Shown piece after piece: positions 41,455 to 53,626 of a stretch of 64,000 bases of DNA. The stretch covers positions 21,048 through 85,047 of the forward strand of contig NZ_LGDD01000290.1 of NCBI RefSeq assembly GCF_001279695.1, in the 5' to 3' direction. Within the stretch, counting starts at the first letter, position 1. Each line of letters opens with the position of its first letter. The translations under genes and the position numbers were made by a program. The notes under the pieces were generated by a model. It saw nothing but the letters and a program-made list of their open reading frames with translations. It ran no database searches and was not told the origin of the DNA. This stretch comes from Streptomyces sp. WM6378 (GTDB lineage Bacteria; Actinomycetota; Actinomycetes; Streptomycetales; Streptomycetaceae).

Positions 41455-41620
41455 CGCGGACCACCGCACACACTCCGTCGCGGCGCGACATCCGGTGACA
41501 CCAGGACGTCGGCCCGCACCCCCCCCCTGCTGGACCTGCCGAGCCCTCTGATGCGGGCTGCCCGAATCCGGGTGGTGGCGAGCCGTGGGCGTGGTGCGGG
41601 CCCGGCCCCCGAAGAGGTGA

Positions 41621-43901
<2,281 letters not shown>

Positions 43902-43905
<4 letters not shown>

Positions 43906-44872
43906 GTGCTTCTCCCTCTCCTCAACCGGCCCATCTACGATCCCGCCGCGACCGCTCCGGAGAGCGCGCGGCGTTGCCCAAGGCCCATGCCCTCGTCGAG
44001 GCGCTGCCCTGGATGGCGCGCCACCGCGGCAAGACCGTCGTCATCAAGTTCGGCGGCAACGCCATGGTCGACGACGAGCTGAAGGCGGCCTTCGCCAAGG
44101 ACATCCTCTTTCTGCGGCACGCCGGCCTGAACCCGGTCGTGGTGCACGGCGGCGGCCCGCAGATCAGCGCGCAGCTCCAACGCCTCGGCCTGACCTCCCA
44201 GTTCGAGGGCGGCCTGCGGGTCACCACCGACGAGACCATGGACGTCGTCCGCATGGTGCTCGCCGGGCAGGTGCAGCGCGAGCTCGTCGGGCTGCTCAAC
44301 GAGCACGGCCCGCACGCGGTGGGCATGACGGGCGAGGACGCCCGGCTGATGACCGCCACCAAGCGCTACGCCGAGAGCGACGGCAGGGCCGTGGACATCG
44401 GCCGGGTCGGCGAGGTCACCCAGGTCGACGCCGGGGTCGTGCAGGACCTCATCGACAACGGGCGCATCCCCGTCATCTCCTCCATCGCCCGGCCCGAGGA
44501 CGCCAAGGACGCCGCCGGGGGCGGGGTGTTCAACGTCAACGCCGACACCGCGGCCGCGGCGCTGGCCGCCGCGCTCGGCGCCGAGGCCCTGCTGATCCTC
44601 ACCGACGTCGAGGGCCTGTACGCGAACTGGCCGCACAGCGACGAGGTGATCTCCCGTCTCACCGCCGGCGAACTGGCCGGGATGCTGCCCGGGCTCGCCT
44701 CCGGGATGATCCCCAAGATGGAGGGTTGCCTGCACGCGGTGAACAACGGGGTGCGCACCGCCCGCGTCATCGACGGTCGGCTCAAGCACTCCGTCCTGCT
44801 GCAGATCTTCACCGATGAGGGCGGCACGGTGGTCGTGCCGGACGACGACGTCAGCTTCGAGGGAGCGACGGC

Positions 44873-44876
<4 letters not shown>
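43902..44876 (+). CDS. argB: Acetylglutamate kinase
   Basis: 324 aa; phosphorylates N-acetylglutamate, usually the arginine-inhibited control step. VIKFGGNAM and [10 protein letters not shown] are the ATP and substrate loops, and [13 protein letters not shown] and [10 protein letters not shown] are typical. The ATG overlaps the argJ stop. An N-terminal extension of about 35 residues ([20 protein letters not shown]...) precedes the catalytic core; in arginine-sensitive kinases an N-terminal helix carries the feedback response, so whether this one is desensitised is an open point. Confidence 0.97.
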
Positions 44877-46093
<1,217 letters not shown>

Positions 46094-46187
46094 CCCGGTT
46101 GCCCGGTCCCGGCGGCGGTGCCGAGGACCGGGCCGGTCTTCGCGCCCCGGCCGGTGCTCGGCGGCCGGTCCGGCGCGGGGACTCAGG

Positions 46188-47213
46188 TCACGTCCGCCGG
46201 GTCTCCAGTTCGTTGGCGAGGCGCAGCCAGTGGTCGGCGCAGCGGCGGGCGGCCTGCGCGAGGACGTCCGCGCGGTGTCCGGGAACGCTCCGGGCGAGCC
46301 GGAGCCACTTCGCCTCGTCGCCGATCGAGTGAACGCTGAGCATCTGCAGCAGCATCCGGCCGGCCTCCGTGCGCAGGGACGGGTCCTTGCCCATGTTCGG
46401 CAGGAGCAGCCGGATGGCGGCCGCGGGGGTGCGCGTCGCCGTCCGGCCGCCGGCCTGCTGCGGGAGGGCTTCGAGCGCGGCCGAACCCGCCTTCGCCGAC
46501 TGCCCCTTGGAGGGGAGGGGGTCCTGTCCCTGACGCATGCGGTCGCGTACGTCCTTGGCGGTGGCCGTGGCGATGCCCGCCTGCTCGGCGATCGCCCGCA
46601 GCGACGCCCCGGGGTTGGCGGCGATCACCTGGCTGGCGCGCAGCCGCCCCTCGGTCGCCTGCAGCGGCCGGACCCGGCCGTCGCGGCCCACGCGCGCGTT
46701 CAACTGTTCACTCTGGCCGGTCGAACGGCGCCGGATGGAGGCGACGGTGGTGGCCGCGAGCCCGGCGTTGGTGGCGATGCGGCGGTCCGACCAGTACGGG
46801 CGGGCCCGCAGGATGCGCTTCGCCGCGGCCGTCCGGTCGGCCTGCGACAGCGGCAGCCCGTGGACGATGTTGAGCCGCACCGCCAGGGCGAACGCCTCCA
46901 CGTCCTCGCCCTCGAAGAACTCCACGTCGATGGTGGTGTCGCCGCGCAGCCGCGCGGCCTTGAGCCGGTGCATCCCGTCGATGACCCGCATGGTCTCGCG
47001 GTGCACCAGGATCGGCGGCAGCGGCGAGTCGAGCTCGGCGAGCATCTGGACGCGTGCGCCGTTCTCGCCGTCGATCCTCGGGGAGTCGGCGTCCAGCAGC
47101 GAGTCCACGGGCACCGTGGCCCGCCGCCTTCCGGCCGGCTCCCCCGCGACGAAGGCGGCGACCACGTCGACCGGGGCCGGGGTGCCGTCAGCCGTGACCA
47201 GTTGAAGACCCAT
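46188..47213 (-). CDS. StrR-like (ParB/Srx-fold) pathway regulator
   Basis: 341 aa. The N-terminal half has the ParB-like core of StrR-family activators (VPVDSLLDADSPRIDGE, LPPILVHRETMRVIDGMHRL, LNIVHGLPLSQADR), followed by helix-turn-helix segments (WSDRRIATNAGLAATTVASIRRR and ASLRAIAEQAGIATATAKDV). StrR, NovG and the glycopeptide Bbr/Tei15 regulators are relatives. The ATG at 47213 is chosen for the GGAGGG 7 nt before it. It is convergent with argD and probably regulates part of the pathway, but I found no copy of the StrR-type GTTCGACTG dyad by eye. Confidence 0.88.
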   Translation of the reverse strand: MGLQLVTADGTPAPVDVVAAFVAGEPAGRRRATVPVDSLLDADSPRIDGENGARVQMLAELDSPLPPILVHRETMRVIDGMHRLKAARLRGDTTIDVEFFEGEDVEAFALAVRLNIVHGLPLSQADRTAAAKRILRARPYWSDRRIATNAGLAATTVASIRRRSTGQSEQLNARVGRDGRVRPLQATEGRLRASQVIAANPGASLRAIAEQAGIATATAKDVRDRMRQGQDPLPSKGQSAKAGSAALEALPQQAGGRTATRTPAAAIRLLLPNMGKDPSLRTEAGRMLLQMLSVHSIGDEAKWLRLARSVPGHRADVLAQAARRCADHWLRLANELETRRT

Positions 47214-47537
47214 CAAAGGACCCTCCTGAGCGCTGTCGCACCGGCCGGGCCGGCCGCCGGTCCGCGATCGCGCGGGCCGGCAGTGATGATCGTGACGTGC
47301 ATGTACACGGCTCCCCTCTACGGCCGTATCAACCCACGCCATAAAACATACCTGCCTGCTGGTTCTTTTTCGACGCCGGGGCGGCCGGTTCGCGCGCGCC
47401 GACAGGACCGGAAAAGCCCGCAGCCGCACCCGGGGGGTCGAGGGTGCGGCTGCGGGAGTCCGTCGTCCCACGCACGGGTCACTGGAGTACGCGACCGCCC
47501 GAAGGACGTCCGCGCCACCTGACGGCGGGCCGACACA
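47214..47537. other. Promoter/terminator gap between StrR-like and piperazate synthase genes
   Basis: 324 bp with no gene. The hairpin at 47417-47456 ends the piperazate synthase transcript. An AT-richer stretch around 47325-47380 (minus-strand TATGTTTTAT) is a likely promoter region for the StrR-like gene. Confidence 0.6.
47417..47456 (-). terminator. Terminator after piperazate synthase gene
   Basis: Perfect 15-bp arms CCCGCAGCCGCACCC and GGGTGCGGCTGCGGG with a 10-nt loop, about 80 bp downstream of the stop on the minus strand. Confidence 0.8.
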
Positions 47538-48182
47538 TCACGGCAGCCGGTTCATCAGCCCCGCGGTCTCGCGCTTGTACGTGCACGCGCTCTGCCCGAA
47601 CGACTGCCGCACGCGGTCGCGCACCTCGCCCGGCTGCTCCTGGCTGAGTTTGAACATGCCCTCGGCCCCGGTCACCTTGAAGCGGAAGGCCCCCACGGCG
47701 GGCACGATCTTGCGGAAGTAGTCGAGCGAGCCGGTCATGTCCCAGCCGTTGCCGAACGCACCCTCGAAGGCGCGCACCGTGGACTGCACCACGCCCAGCG
47801 TCTCCTCGATCGAGTCGATCTTCTCCACCACGCCCCGGACGTGCACCGAGGTGAAGTTCCACGTCGGGGCGGCCGGGGTCACCTCGTACACGGTGGGCGA
47901 CACGTAGGAATGCGGACCGGTGAACGTCAGCAGCAGGACGCTGCCGGTCTCCAGCGCGGCCCAGTGCGGATTCGCCCGGTTCATGTGCCCGAGCAGCGTG
48001 ATCCCGGGCAGCTCGCCGGAGAAGTCGTCGGGCGTCCCGGGGTCGAAGATGACCGGCAGATGAGTGGCGAACGGGCCGTCCTCGGCGCTGCCATTGGCCA
48101 CCGCGAGCGCCAATGGATTACCACGGATCAGGTCCACCATCCACGAATTCTCTGGTTCGCGGTAAAAGCTGGGAACGAACAT
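47538..48182 (-). CDS. Piperazate synthase (KtzT-like, PaiB fold)
   Basis: 214 aa. It begins MFVPSFYREPENSWMVDLI and has LLGHMNRANPHW and TWNFTSVHVRG, the PaiB family hallmarks. PaiB proteins are often annotated as FMN-binding regulators, but KtzT of the kutzneride pathway is a heme enzyme that closes the N-N bond of N5-hydroxyornithine to give L-piperazic acid. The call rests on the divergent neighbour, an ornithine N5-hydroxylase, plus the arg operon nearby. His in GHMNRANPHW is a candidate heme ligand. AAGGTGA precedes the ATG. Without context the sequence alone would only say PaiB family. Confidence 0.88.
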   Translation of the reverse strand: MFVPSFYREPENSWMVDLIRGNPLALAVANGSAEDGPFATHLPVIFDPGTPDDFSGELPGITLLGHMNRANPHWAALETGSVLLLTFTGPHSYVSPTVYEVTPAAPTWNFTSVHVRGVVEKIDSIEETLGVVQSTVRAFEGAFGNGWDMTGSLDYFRKIVPAVGAFRFKVTGAEGMFKLSQEQPGEVRDRVRQSFGQSACTYKRETAGLMNRLP

Positions 48183-48264
48183 CCGGATTCACCTTTTCAG
48201 CAATTGGCCCAGGACATGGTCACGGCGCAAGTAAGGACTTTCAAAAATCCCCGCCGACCCTACC

Positions 48265-48286
48265 GTTGTCCCGCCGGCGGGACAAC
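48265..48286. promoter_or_regulatory. Palindromic operator, copy 5 (perfect) between piperazate genes
   Basis: The core 48267-48284 is identical to copy 2 (8933-8950), and here the dyad extends to GTTGTCCC...GGGACAAC. It lies 85 bp from the piperazate synthase start and 153 bp from the hydroxylase start, so one site could control both genes. Confidence 0.7.
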
Positions 48287-48436
48287 ACTTTCGGTTATCG
48301 GGCACCTAGAGAATCCCTTGAAAGATCTTCATGCTGTCTTCAAGGTGCATTTGAGACACTCTCAGGAGAACAACACTGCAGAACGGTCTCTCGGGCCATC
48401 GGCCGAGTTTTCCAGACGCAAGCGGGAGAGTTTTTT

Positions 48437-49783
48437 ATGGGCATAACGGGCAGGCGCCATCAAGAGATCTACGACGTGGTCGGCATCGGGTTCGGCCCGT
48501 CCAACCTGTCGCTCGCGATCGCCTTGGACGAGCATGGGGCGAGCGCTCCGCAGCATCCAGTCAAGTCTCATTTCTTCGAGCGGCAGCCGACATTCGGCTG
48601 GCACCGGAACATGCTGCTGCCGTCGACGACCATGCAGATTTCCTTCCTCAAGGACCTGGTGACCTTCAGGAATCCGCTGTCCCGGTTCAGCTTCATCTCG
48701 TATCTGCACGCCGCGAACCGGCTGGTGCAGTTCGTGAACAACCAGGACTTCTTCCCGACCCGGCACGAATTCCACCAGTACCTTGAGTGGGCGGCCGCCG
48801 GCCTCGACGACCAGGTCACCTACGGCGCCGAGGTCACCTCGATCCGGCCCGTCGCCGAGAACGAGAACGGGCCGCTCGACCTTCTTGAGATCGAGGTGCG
48901 CGAAAGCGACGGCACGACCCAGGTGGTCACCGCACGCAACGTGGCCATCTCGACGGGTCTGGTACCGCGGCTGCCGGAGGGCATGCCCGCCGACGAACGG
49001 GTGTGGCACAGCTCGGAGTTCCTGGGCAGGTTCAACGCACAGGCCCCGGAGGACCTCAAGAGCGTGGCGGTGGTCGGCGCCGGCCAGAGCGCGGCCGAGA
49101 TCACCCGGTTCCTCTACGACTCGCTGCCGCACGCCGAGGTTTCCGCGGTCATCCCGTCGTACGGCTACTCCGTCGCCGACGACACCCCCTTCGCCAACCA
49201 GGTCTTCGATCCCGGCGCGGTCGACGAGTACTTCTTCGGCACCGAGCGGGCCCAGGACGCGTTCTGGCGCTATCACCGCAACACCAACTACTCGGTGGTC
49301 GACGCCGACGTCATCCGGTCCCTGTACCAGCGCTCGTACGACGAGCAGGTACGCGACAGCAAGCGGCTGCACTTCCGCAACCTGACCCGGGTCACCGAGG
49401 TCAAGCCCGCCGGGAGCGGGAAGCGGGTGGTCCTGCGCTCGCTGCTCGACGACCGGACGGAGGAACTGGCCGTCGACGCGCTGGTCTTCGCCACCGGCTA
49501 CGACGGCGTGGACCCGGCCCGGCTGCTGGGCGACTTCGACCAGTACTTCCAGCGCGACGCGGCGGGCAGGCACCGGGTGGAGCGCGACTACCGTCTCGTC
49601 CCCGCGGCGGGACTGACCTGCGGGGTCTATCTCCAGGGCGGCACCGAGCACAGCCACGGCCTGTCGTCGGCCCTGCTGTCGAACATCGCGGTACGCAGCG
49701 GTGAGATCGCCGACTCGATCGTGCTGGGGCGCACCGAGCGGGAGCTGGGACGCCCCGTGGAGGAAGCGGCCGCGGCCGCCTGA
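48437..49783 (+). CDS. L-ornithine N5-monooxygenase (KtzI-like)
   Basis: 448 aa flavin N-hydroxylase. FAD motif GIGFGPSNLSLA, substrate loop FGWHRNMLLPSTTMQISFLKDL, NADPH motif VAVVGAGQSAAE, ATGYDGVDP and the C-terminal GTEHSHGLSSALLS mark the lysine/ornithine N-monooxygenase family. Siderophore enzymes share this fold, but no siderophore NRPS, acyltransferase or TonB-type gene is present, and the partner gene is a KtzT homologue, so it should feed piperazate synthesis. The ATG at 48437 follows GGGAGAG; the frame is open upstream but the family N-terminus aligns here. Confidence 0.93.
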   Translation: MGITGRRHQEIYDVVGIGFGPSNLSLAIALDEHGASAPQHPVKSHFFERQPTFGWHRNMLLPSTTMQISFLKDLVTFRNPLSRFSFISYLHAANRLVQFVNNQDFFPTRHEFHQYLEWAAAGLDDQVTYGAEVTSIRPVAENENGPLDLLEIEVRESDGTTQVVTARNVAISTGLVPRLPEGMPADERVWHSSEFLGRFNAQAPEDLKSVAVVGAGQSAAEITRFLYDSLPHAEVSAVIPSYGYSVADDTPFANQVFDPGAVDEYFFGTERAQDAFWRYHRNTNYSVVDADVIRSLYQRSYDEQVRDSKRLHFRNLTRVTEVKPAGSGKRVVLRSLLDDRTEELAVDALVFATGYDGVDPARLLGDFDQYFQRDAAGRHRVERDYRLVPAAGLTCGVYLQGGTEHSHGLSSALLSNIAVRSGEIADSIVLGRTERELGRPVEEAAAAA

Positions 49784-49803
49784 GACGGCGGCACCCGTGG
49801 GGT

Positions 49804-49837
49804 GGGCCCCGATGCTGTGGCGACAGCACCGGGGCCC
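49804..49837. terminator. Terminator between convergent genes
   Basis: Arms of 15 bp (49804-49818 and 49823-49837) pair with one mismatch around a 4-nt loop, 20 bp after the ornithine hydroxylase stop. Confidence 0.75.
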
Positions 49838-49895
49838 TCCGCATGCCGGTCGCGGGGTGCCCTCGCTCAGGAGCGGCCCGGGTCCGGGCCCCGTG

Positions 49896-50741
49896 TCACG
49901 ACAGCGCGAGCGTGCAGCACTTGACGCTGCCTCCGGCCTTGAGCAGCTCGCCCAGGCTCACCCCGATCGGGTTGAAGCCCCGCTCCCTGAGCTGCTCGGC
50001 GAGTCCGGTGGCCGCCTGGGGCAGCAGCACGTTGAGCCCGTCGGAGAAGGCGTTGAGGCCGAACACCGCGGCGTCCTGCTCCGAGGCGATGACCGCGTCC
50101 GGGAACATCTCCCGCAGCACCGCCCGGCTGCCGGGGCTGAAGGCCGCCGGGTAGTACATGACCTCGTCGGGCGAGAGCACCGAGAGCGCGGTGTCCAGGT
50201 GGTAGAAGTTCGGGTCGACCAGGGTCAGGCCGGTGACGGGCAGGCCGAAGAACTCCTGGGCCTCCGCGTGCGAGCGGGGGTCGGTCCGAAAGCCGGTGCC
50301 CGCCAGCAGCCGGCGGCCCACCCGCAGGTAGTCGCCCTCGCCCTCGTTGATGTGCTCCGGCCACAGCAGGTCGTGGAAGCCGTTGCGCGCGAACCAGTCG
50401 AGGTAGGCGGGCCCTTCCGCGGTCCGCTCCCGGTGCCGGAACCGGGCGCCGAGGACCTTGCCGTCCACCACGGTGGCGCCGTTGGCGGCGAACACCATGT
50501 CCGGCAGGCCCTCGATCGGCTCGACCACTTCGACGGTGTGCCCGAGCGAGAGGTACAGCTCCCGCAGCTGCTCCCACTGGAGCAGGGCCGCCTCGGCGTC
50601 CGTCGGCTTCTCCGGGTTCATCCACGGGTTGATGCGGTACGTCACGTCGAAGTACCGCGGGCGGCACATGAGCAGGCGGTGCGCGACCGCCTCGCGCTCC
50701 GCCCGGGGGGTGCGCGCATCGACTGCGGTTCCGTTCGGCAT
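49896..50741 (-). CDS. Guanidino-group-modifying enzyme (DDAH/arginine dihydrolase-like)
   Basis: 281 aa of the pentein fold. LPDMVFAANGATVV and ARFRHRERTAE match dimethylarginine dimethylaminohydrolase and the related ornithine-forming arginine dihydrolase. DPNFYHLDTAL holds the catalytic His and GGSVKCCTLAL near the C-terminus holds the catalytic Cys. It would hydrolyse arginine or a methylarginine to citrulline or ornithine. GGAGGAACC precedes the ATG. It is the last gene of a minus-strand operon with the PPTase, pseudo-ketosynthase and tandem ACP genes. A second ornithine supply for piperazate is plausible, but the substrate is not proven. Confidence 0.8.
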   Translation of the reverse strand: MPNGTAVDARTPRAEREAVAHRLLMCRPRYFDVTYRINPWMNPEKPTDAEAALLQWEQLRELYLSLGHTVEVVEPIEGLPDMVFAANGATVVDGKVLGARFRHRERTAEGPAYLDWFARNGFHDLLWPEHINEGEGDYLRVGRRLLAGTGFRTDPRSHAEAQEFFGLPVTGLTLVDPNFYHLDTALSVLSPDEVMYYPAAFSPGSRAVLREMFPDAVIASEQDAAVFGLNAFSDGLNVLLPQAATGLAEQLRERGFNPIGVSLGELLKAGGSVKCCTLALS

Positions 50742-50830
50742 GGCGGGTTCCTCCTTGGGGTCTTCGGGGGAAAGGGATGCGTGCGCGGCGCCGCGGGGTG
50801 TGGCGGCGGCCGCGCGGCACGGGCGGTCCC

Positions 50831-51673
50831 TCACACGAGGATCCGTGCGGGCTGGGGCAGGGCGATGAGCTGCGGCACGCTCCTGCTCCAGGGGAAGCCG
50901 TGGTGCAGTTGGAGCACCGCGGGGGCCCCCGGGTCGACGATCACCGCGACGGCGGCCAGGACGTCGGGGGCCGGTTCCAGTTCCAGGAACCGCCACCGCC
51001 GGTCGCCCTCGGTGTCGTTGTCGGGGGGCTGGAAGCCGAGCACGCCGTTGTCCTCGGCCAGCTCGAAGGCGAACGAGTCGAAGGGCAGGCCGAGTCCGAG
51101 CCCGCGTGCCTTGGAGTACGCCTCCTTGAGTGTCCACAGCCGCAGCACCCGCCGGTCGCGCGGGCGGCCGGCCGGGGCCTGTGCCACCCAGTGCTGCTCC
51201 TGCGGTGCGAAGGTGTCGACGATGGTGTTCAGCCCCCGGGAGCCGCGGTCCAGGCGTTCCACGTCCACGCCGATCCGGTGGTCGCGCACCATGCCGAGCA
51301 GGTTGTGCCCGTGGGTGTGGGAGAGGTTGAAGTCCAGTTTGCTGCCGCCGCGCAGCATTCCTTCGGGGGGCCTGCGGAAGAACGGCCGGCCGCGGGTCGA
51401 GCGCCAGATCACGGCCTCCGACTCGGGCACGCCCGTCTCCAGCGCCAGCACGCGCCGCACCAGGACGTGCGCGATGACGTACTGGTGGCGGTCCTGCTCG
51501 AACAGGAACCGTTCGGCGAGCTCGCGCTCGGGCTCGTCCAGCCAGGCGCCGGCCAGGACCTTGGCGAACTCGGCGGCGAGTTCCTCGTTGGTGCAGAACC
51601 ACAGCTTGACCGGCGCGGGGCGGCCCAGCTCACCGGATCCGGCGGACCCACCGAGGAGTACGTTCGCGCTCAT
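50831..51673 (-). CDS. 4'-phosphopantetheinyl transferase, Sfp type
   Basis: 280 aa; converts apo carrier proteins to holo form with CoA. LDFNLSHTHG, GVDVERL (Mg ligands) and WTLKEAYSKARGLGL are the family motifs. It starts 4 bp after the stop of the pseudo-ketosynthase gene, so it is co-transcribed with that gene and the tandem ACP. It may serve the many PCP and ACP domains of the whole window. Confidence 0.95.
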   Translation of the reverse strand: MSANVLLGGSAGSGELGRPAPVKLWFCTNEELAAEFAKVLAGAWLDEPERELAERFLFEQDRHQYVIAHVLVRRVLALETGVPESEAVIWRSTRGRPFFRRPPEGMLRGGSKLDFNLSHTHGHNLLGMVRDHRIGVDVERLDRGSRGLNTIVDTFAPQEQHWVAQAPAGRPRDRRVLRLWTLKEAYSKARGLGLGLPFDSFAFELAEDNGVLGFQPPDNDTEGDRRWRFLELEPAPDVLAAVAVIVDPGAPAVLQLHHGFPWSRSVPQLIALPQPARILV

Positions 51674-51677
51674 CCGC

Positions 51678-53615
51678 TCATCCGGTGGGCTCCATCGCCG
51701 CACCGACCTCCTCGGTGCTCCCCTTCGGGGCACCGGTGACGCGCGCGTCGCCCAGCCACATCGGGCGGCGCAGGAACACCGACGAGGGCAGCGGAACCAC
51801 CATGGCGCCGGCCCCGGTGCGCTGTTCGAGGGCCGCCCAGTCGATGGGCAGCCCGGACAGCCACAGCCGGGTCAGCTGCTCAAGTCGGTTCCCCCGCCAC
51901 AGCGCGGCCAGGTAGTCCCGGGTCTCGGGCGCCCCGGCCAGGGCGTAGGGGTCGGCCGCACCGGCACGCAGGTCGGCGCTGCGGATGCGGCCGTCCCGCG
52001 CCGCCTCGGGGTCCGCCACGAACTCGCCCAGAAACGCGATGAGTTGGGGCAGGTCCTTGACGGTCAGCGCCAGTCTGCAGGGCAGCGCGGCGCGCCCCGC
52101 GCGCAGCGTCCGGGCAAGCTCGCCGAGCGCGGGCGGCGCGGTGGGAGCCTCGGCCCGGCCGCCGGGCGCGGCGGGTGCCAGCCAGTCGGCGAGCCGCGCG
52201 GCAAGGGCGGTGAGGTGGGCCGGGGTGGGTGCGGAGAGCAGGACCAGCTCGTCGCGCGCGGCGGCGGTCCTGGCCGGCTCCGGGCGTGCGGCGCTGTCGG
52301 CGGGAGGCAGGAACTCCTCCAGTACGCCGACGATGCCGGGCCCTTGGGCCGCGGCCAGCTCCACCACGGCGGTACGGGGCAGTTCCCGCCCCCGCTCGTC
52401 CCGCGGTCGCGGCCAGGCCACGGGGGCGGTCCGCTGTCCGGTGGGCGCGAGGACGCCTGCGCGCAGTTGGAGCACCGCGGAGGTCAGTGCCGCGATCCCG
52501 GTGGCGGCACCGGCGTCGCCGATGCGCCGCGAGGTCGTCTCGTGGGTCTCGCGTACGACCGTGGCACGGCCCGCCGCGTCGGCGGGCACGGGCCGGGTGG
52601 GGCCGCCGACCGCGGTCTCCCGCAGCACGGCGTGCACCTGGTCGCCGTCGGCGAGGGCCCGGGCGAGCGGCTTGAGCACGATGGCCCCGACCCCTTCCCC
52701 GGCCGCGTCCCGGCCCCGCGAGGCGTGCAGCAGCAGTTCGACACCTCCGGCCACGGCGGCCGCGCACTCCCCGCGCCGCAGGGCGCCGACGGCGAGGTGT
52801 ACGGCATCGAGGGCGGAGGTGCCGGCGCTGTCGACGGCCTGGGCGGGACCGCTGAGGCGGAGCCGCGCGGCGAGGCCGACGGCCAGGTCGCGGTGGCCGC
52901 TGCTCGGCATTTCCCGGCGGCCTCGGGCCCAGCCCTCGGCGGCGAGCAGCGCGTAGTCGGCGGCGCCGACCCCGGCGAACAGGCCGACCGCACGCGGCCT
53001 GCCGTCCGGCCCGGTGAGGGAGTCGAGGCGGGAGCCGGTGCAGCCCGCGTCCTCCAGGGCCTCCCAGACGGTCTCCTGGAACAGCCGTGCCTGGGGGTCC
53101 ATCAGGGCCGCTTCGGCGGGGGTCAGTCCGAAGAACTCCGCGTCGAACTCGGCCACTTCACTGAGGAAATGGCCGCGCTGGCCGGTCGCCAGCGGCGTTC
53201 CACCGGGCCGGTCGACGGGCCCGGCCGACGAGGTGTCCCGGCCGTCCCGCAGGTTCTGCCAGTGGGCGAGGAGATCGGCCGCCAGGGGGTATCGCCCGGC
53301 GATCCCGACGACGGCGTACCCGTCCGTGGCGGTCTCGGCGTCGGCGCCGCCCGCTTCTTCAGCGTCCAGCACCGTGTGCGCCGCCGGCTCGGGAGCCGAC
53401 CGCGCCACCAGGCGGGGCGCCGCGGTCCGTTCCGGCTCGGCCGTCGCGACGACCGTCGGCGGCGCGGTCCGTGCGGGGCCGGTCGGTACGGACTCGGCGA
53501 CACCGACGGACATCAGGGTCGTGAGGATCCGAACCGCCTGTCCCCGTTCGAGGCTTCCCGCCTTGAACCGGGTGAGCACTTCTCGTTCGTCCATGAGATC
53601 CGGTCGCATGTCCAT
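51678..53615 (-). CDS. Degenerate ketosynthase (KS homologue without catalytic residues)
   Basis: 645 aa. After a linker-like start (LTRFKAGSLERGQAVRIL) and an Ala/Pro-rich stretch, a KS fold begins near residue 100 (YAVVGIAGRYPLA) with FDAEFFGLTPAEAALMDPQARLFQETVWEALEDAG. The nucleophile position reads VDSAGTSAL: Cys is replaced by Gly near residue 265. The segment that should hold EAHGTGT is deleted, and the NIGH motif reads RIGDAG. All three catalytic residues are thus lost. The C-terminal flanking region (LPIDWAALEQ..., VPLPSSVFLRRPMW) resembles trans-AT KS linkers. It lies between a tandem ACP gene (12 bp upstream) and the PPTase gene. The ATG at 53615 is used; ATGs at 53609 and 53594 are alternatives. 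Confidence 0.85.
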   Translation of the reverse strand: MDMRPDLMDEREVLTRFKAGSLERGQAVRILTTLMSVGVAESVPTGPARTAPPTVVATAEPERTAAPRLVARSAPEPAAHTVLDAEEAGGADAETATDGYAVVGIAGRYPLAADLLAHWQNLRDGRDTSSAGPVDRPGGTPLATGQRGHFLSEVAEFDAEFFGLTPAEAALMDPQARLFQETVWEALEDAGCTGSRLDSLTGPDGRPRAVGLFAGVGAADYALLAAEGWARGRREMPSSGHRDLAVGLAARLRLSGPAQAVDSAGTSALDAVHLAVGALRRGECAAAVAGGVELLLHASRGRDAAGEGVGAIVLKPLARALADGDQVHAVLRETAVGGPTRPVPADAAGRATVVRETHETTSRRIGDAGAATGIAALTSAVLQLRAGVLAPTGQRTAPVAWPRPRDERGRELPRTAVVELAAAQGPGIVGVLEEFLPPADSAARPEPARTAAARDELVLLSAPTPAHLTALAARLADWLAPAAPGGRAEAPTAPPALGELARTLRAGRAALPCRLALTVKDLPQLIAFLGEFVADPEAARDGRIRSADLRAGAADPYALAGAPETRDYLAALWRGNRLEQLTRLWLSGLPIDWAALEQRTGAGAMVVPLPSSVFLRRPMWLGDARVTGAPKGSTEEVGAAMEPTG

Positions 53616-53626
53616 GGGGTCGCCGC

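Noticed and set aside
48091..48116. Inverted repeat CCATTGGC...GCCAATGG
   Set aside because: It lies inside the piperazate synthase coding region and falls on ordinary codons, so it is not reported as an operator.
47538..48182. Annotation as a PaiB-type transcriptional repressor
   Set aside because: This is the usual automatic name for the fold, but the pairing with an ornithine hydroxylase makes piperazate synthase much more likely.
48437..49783. Siderophore biosynthesis as the role of the ornithine N-hydroxylase
   Set aside because: No hydroxamate acyltransferase, siderophore NRPS or uptake gene is present, and the divergent partner is a KtzT-type protein.
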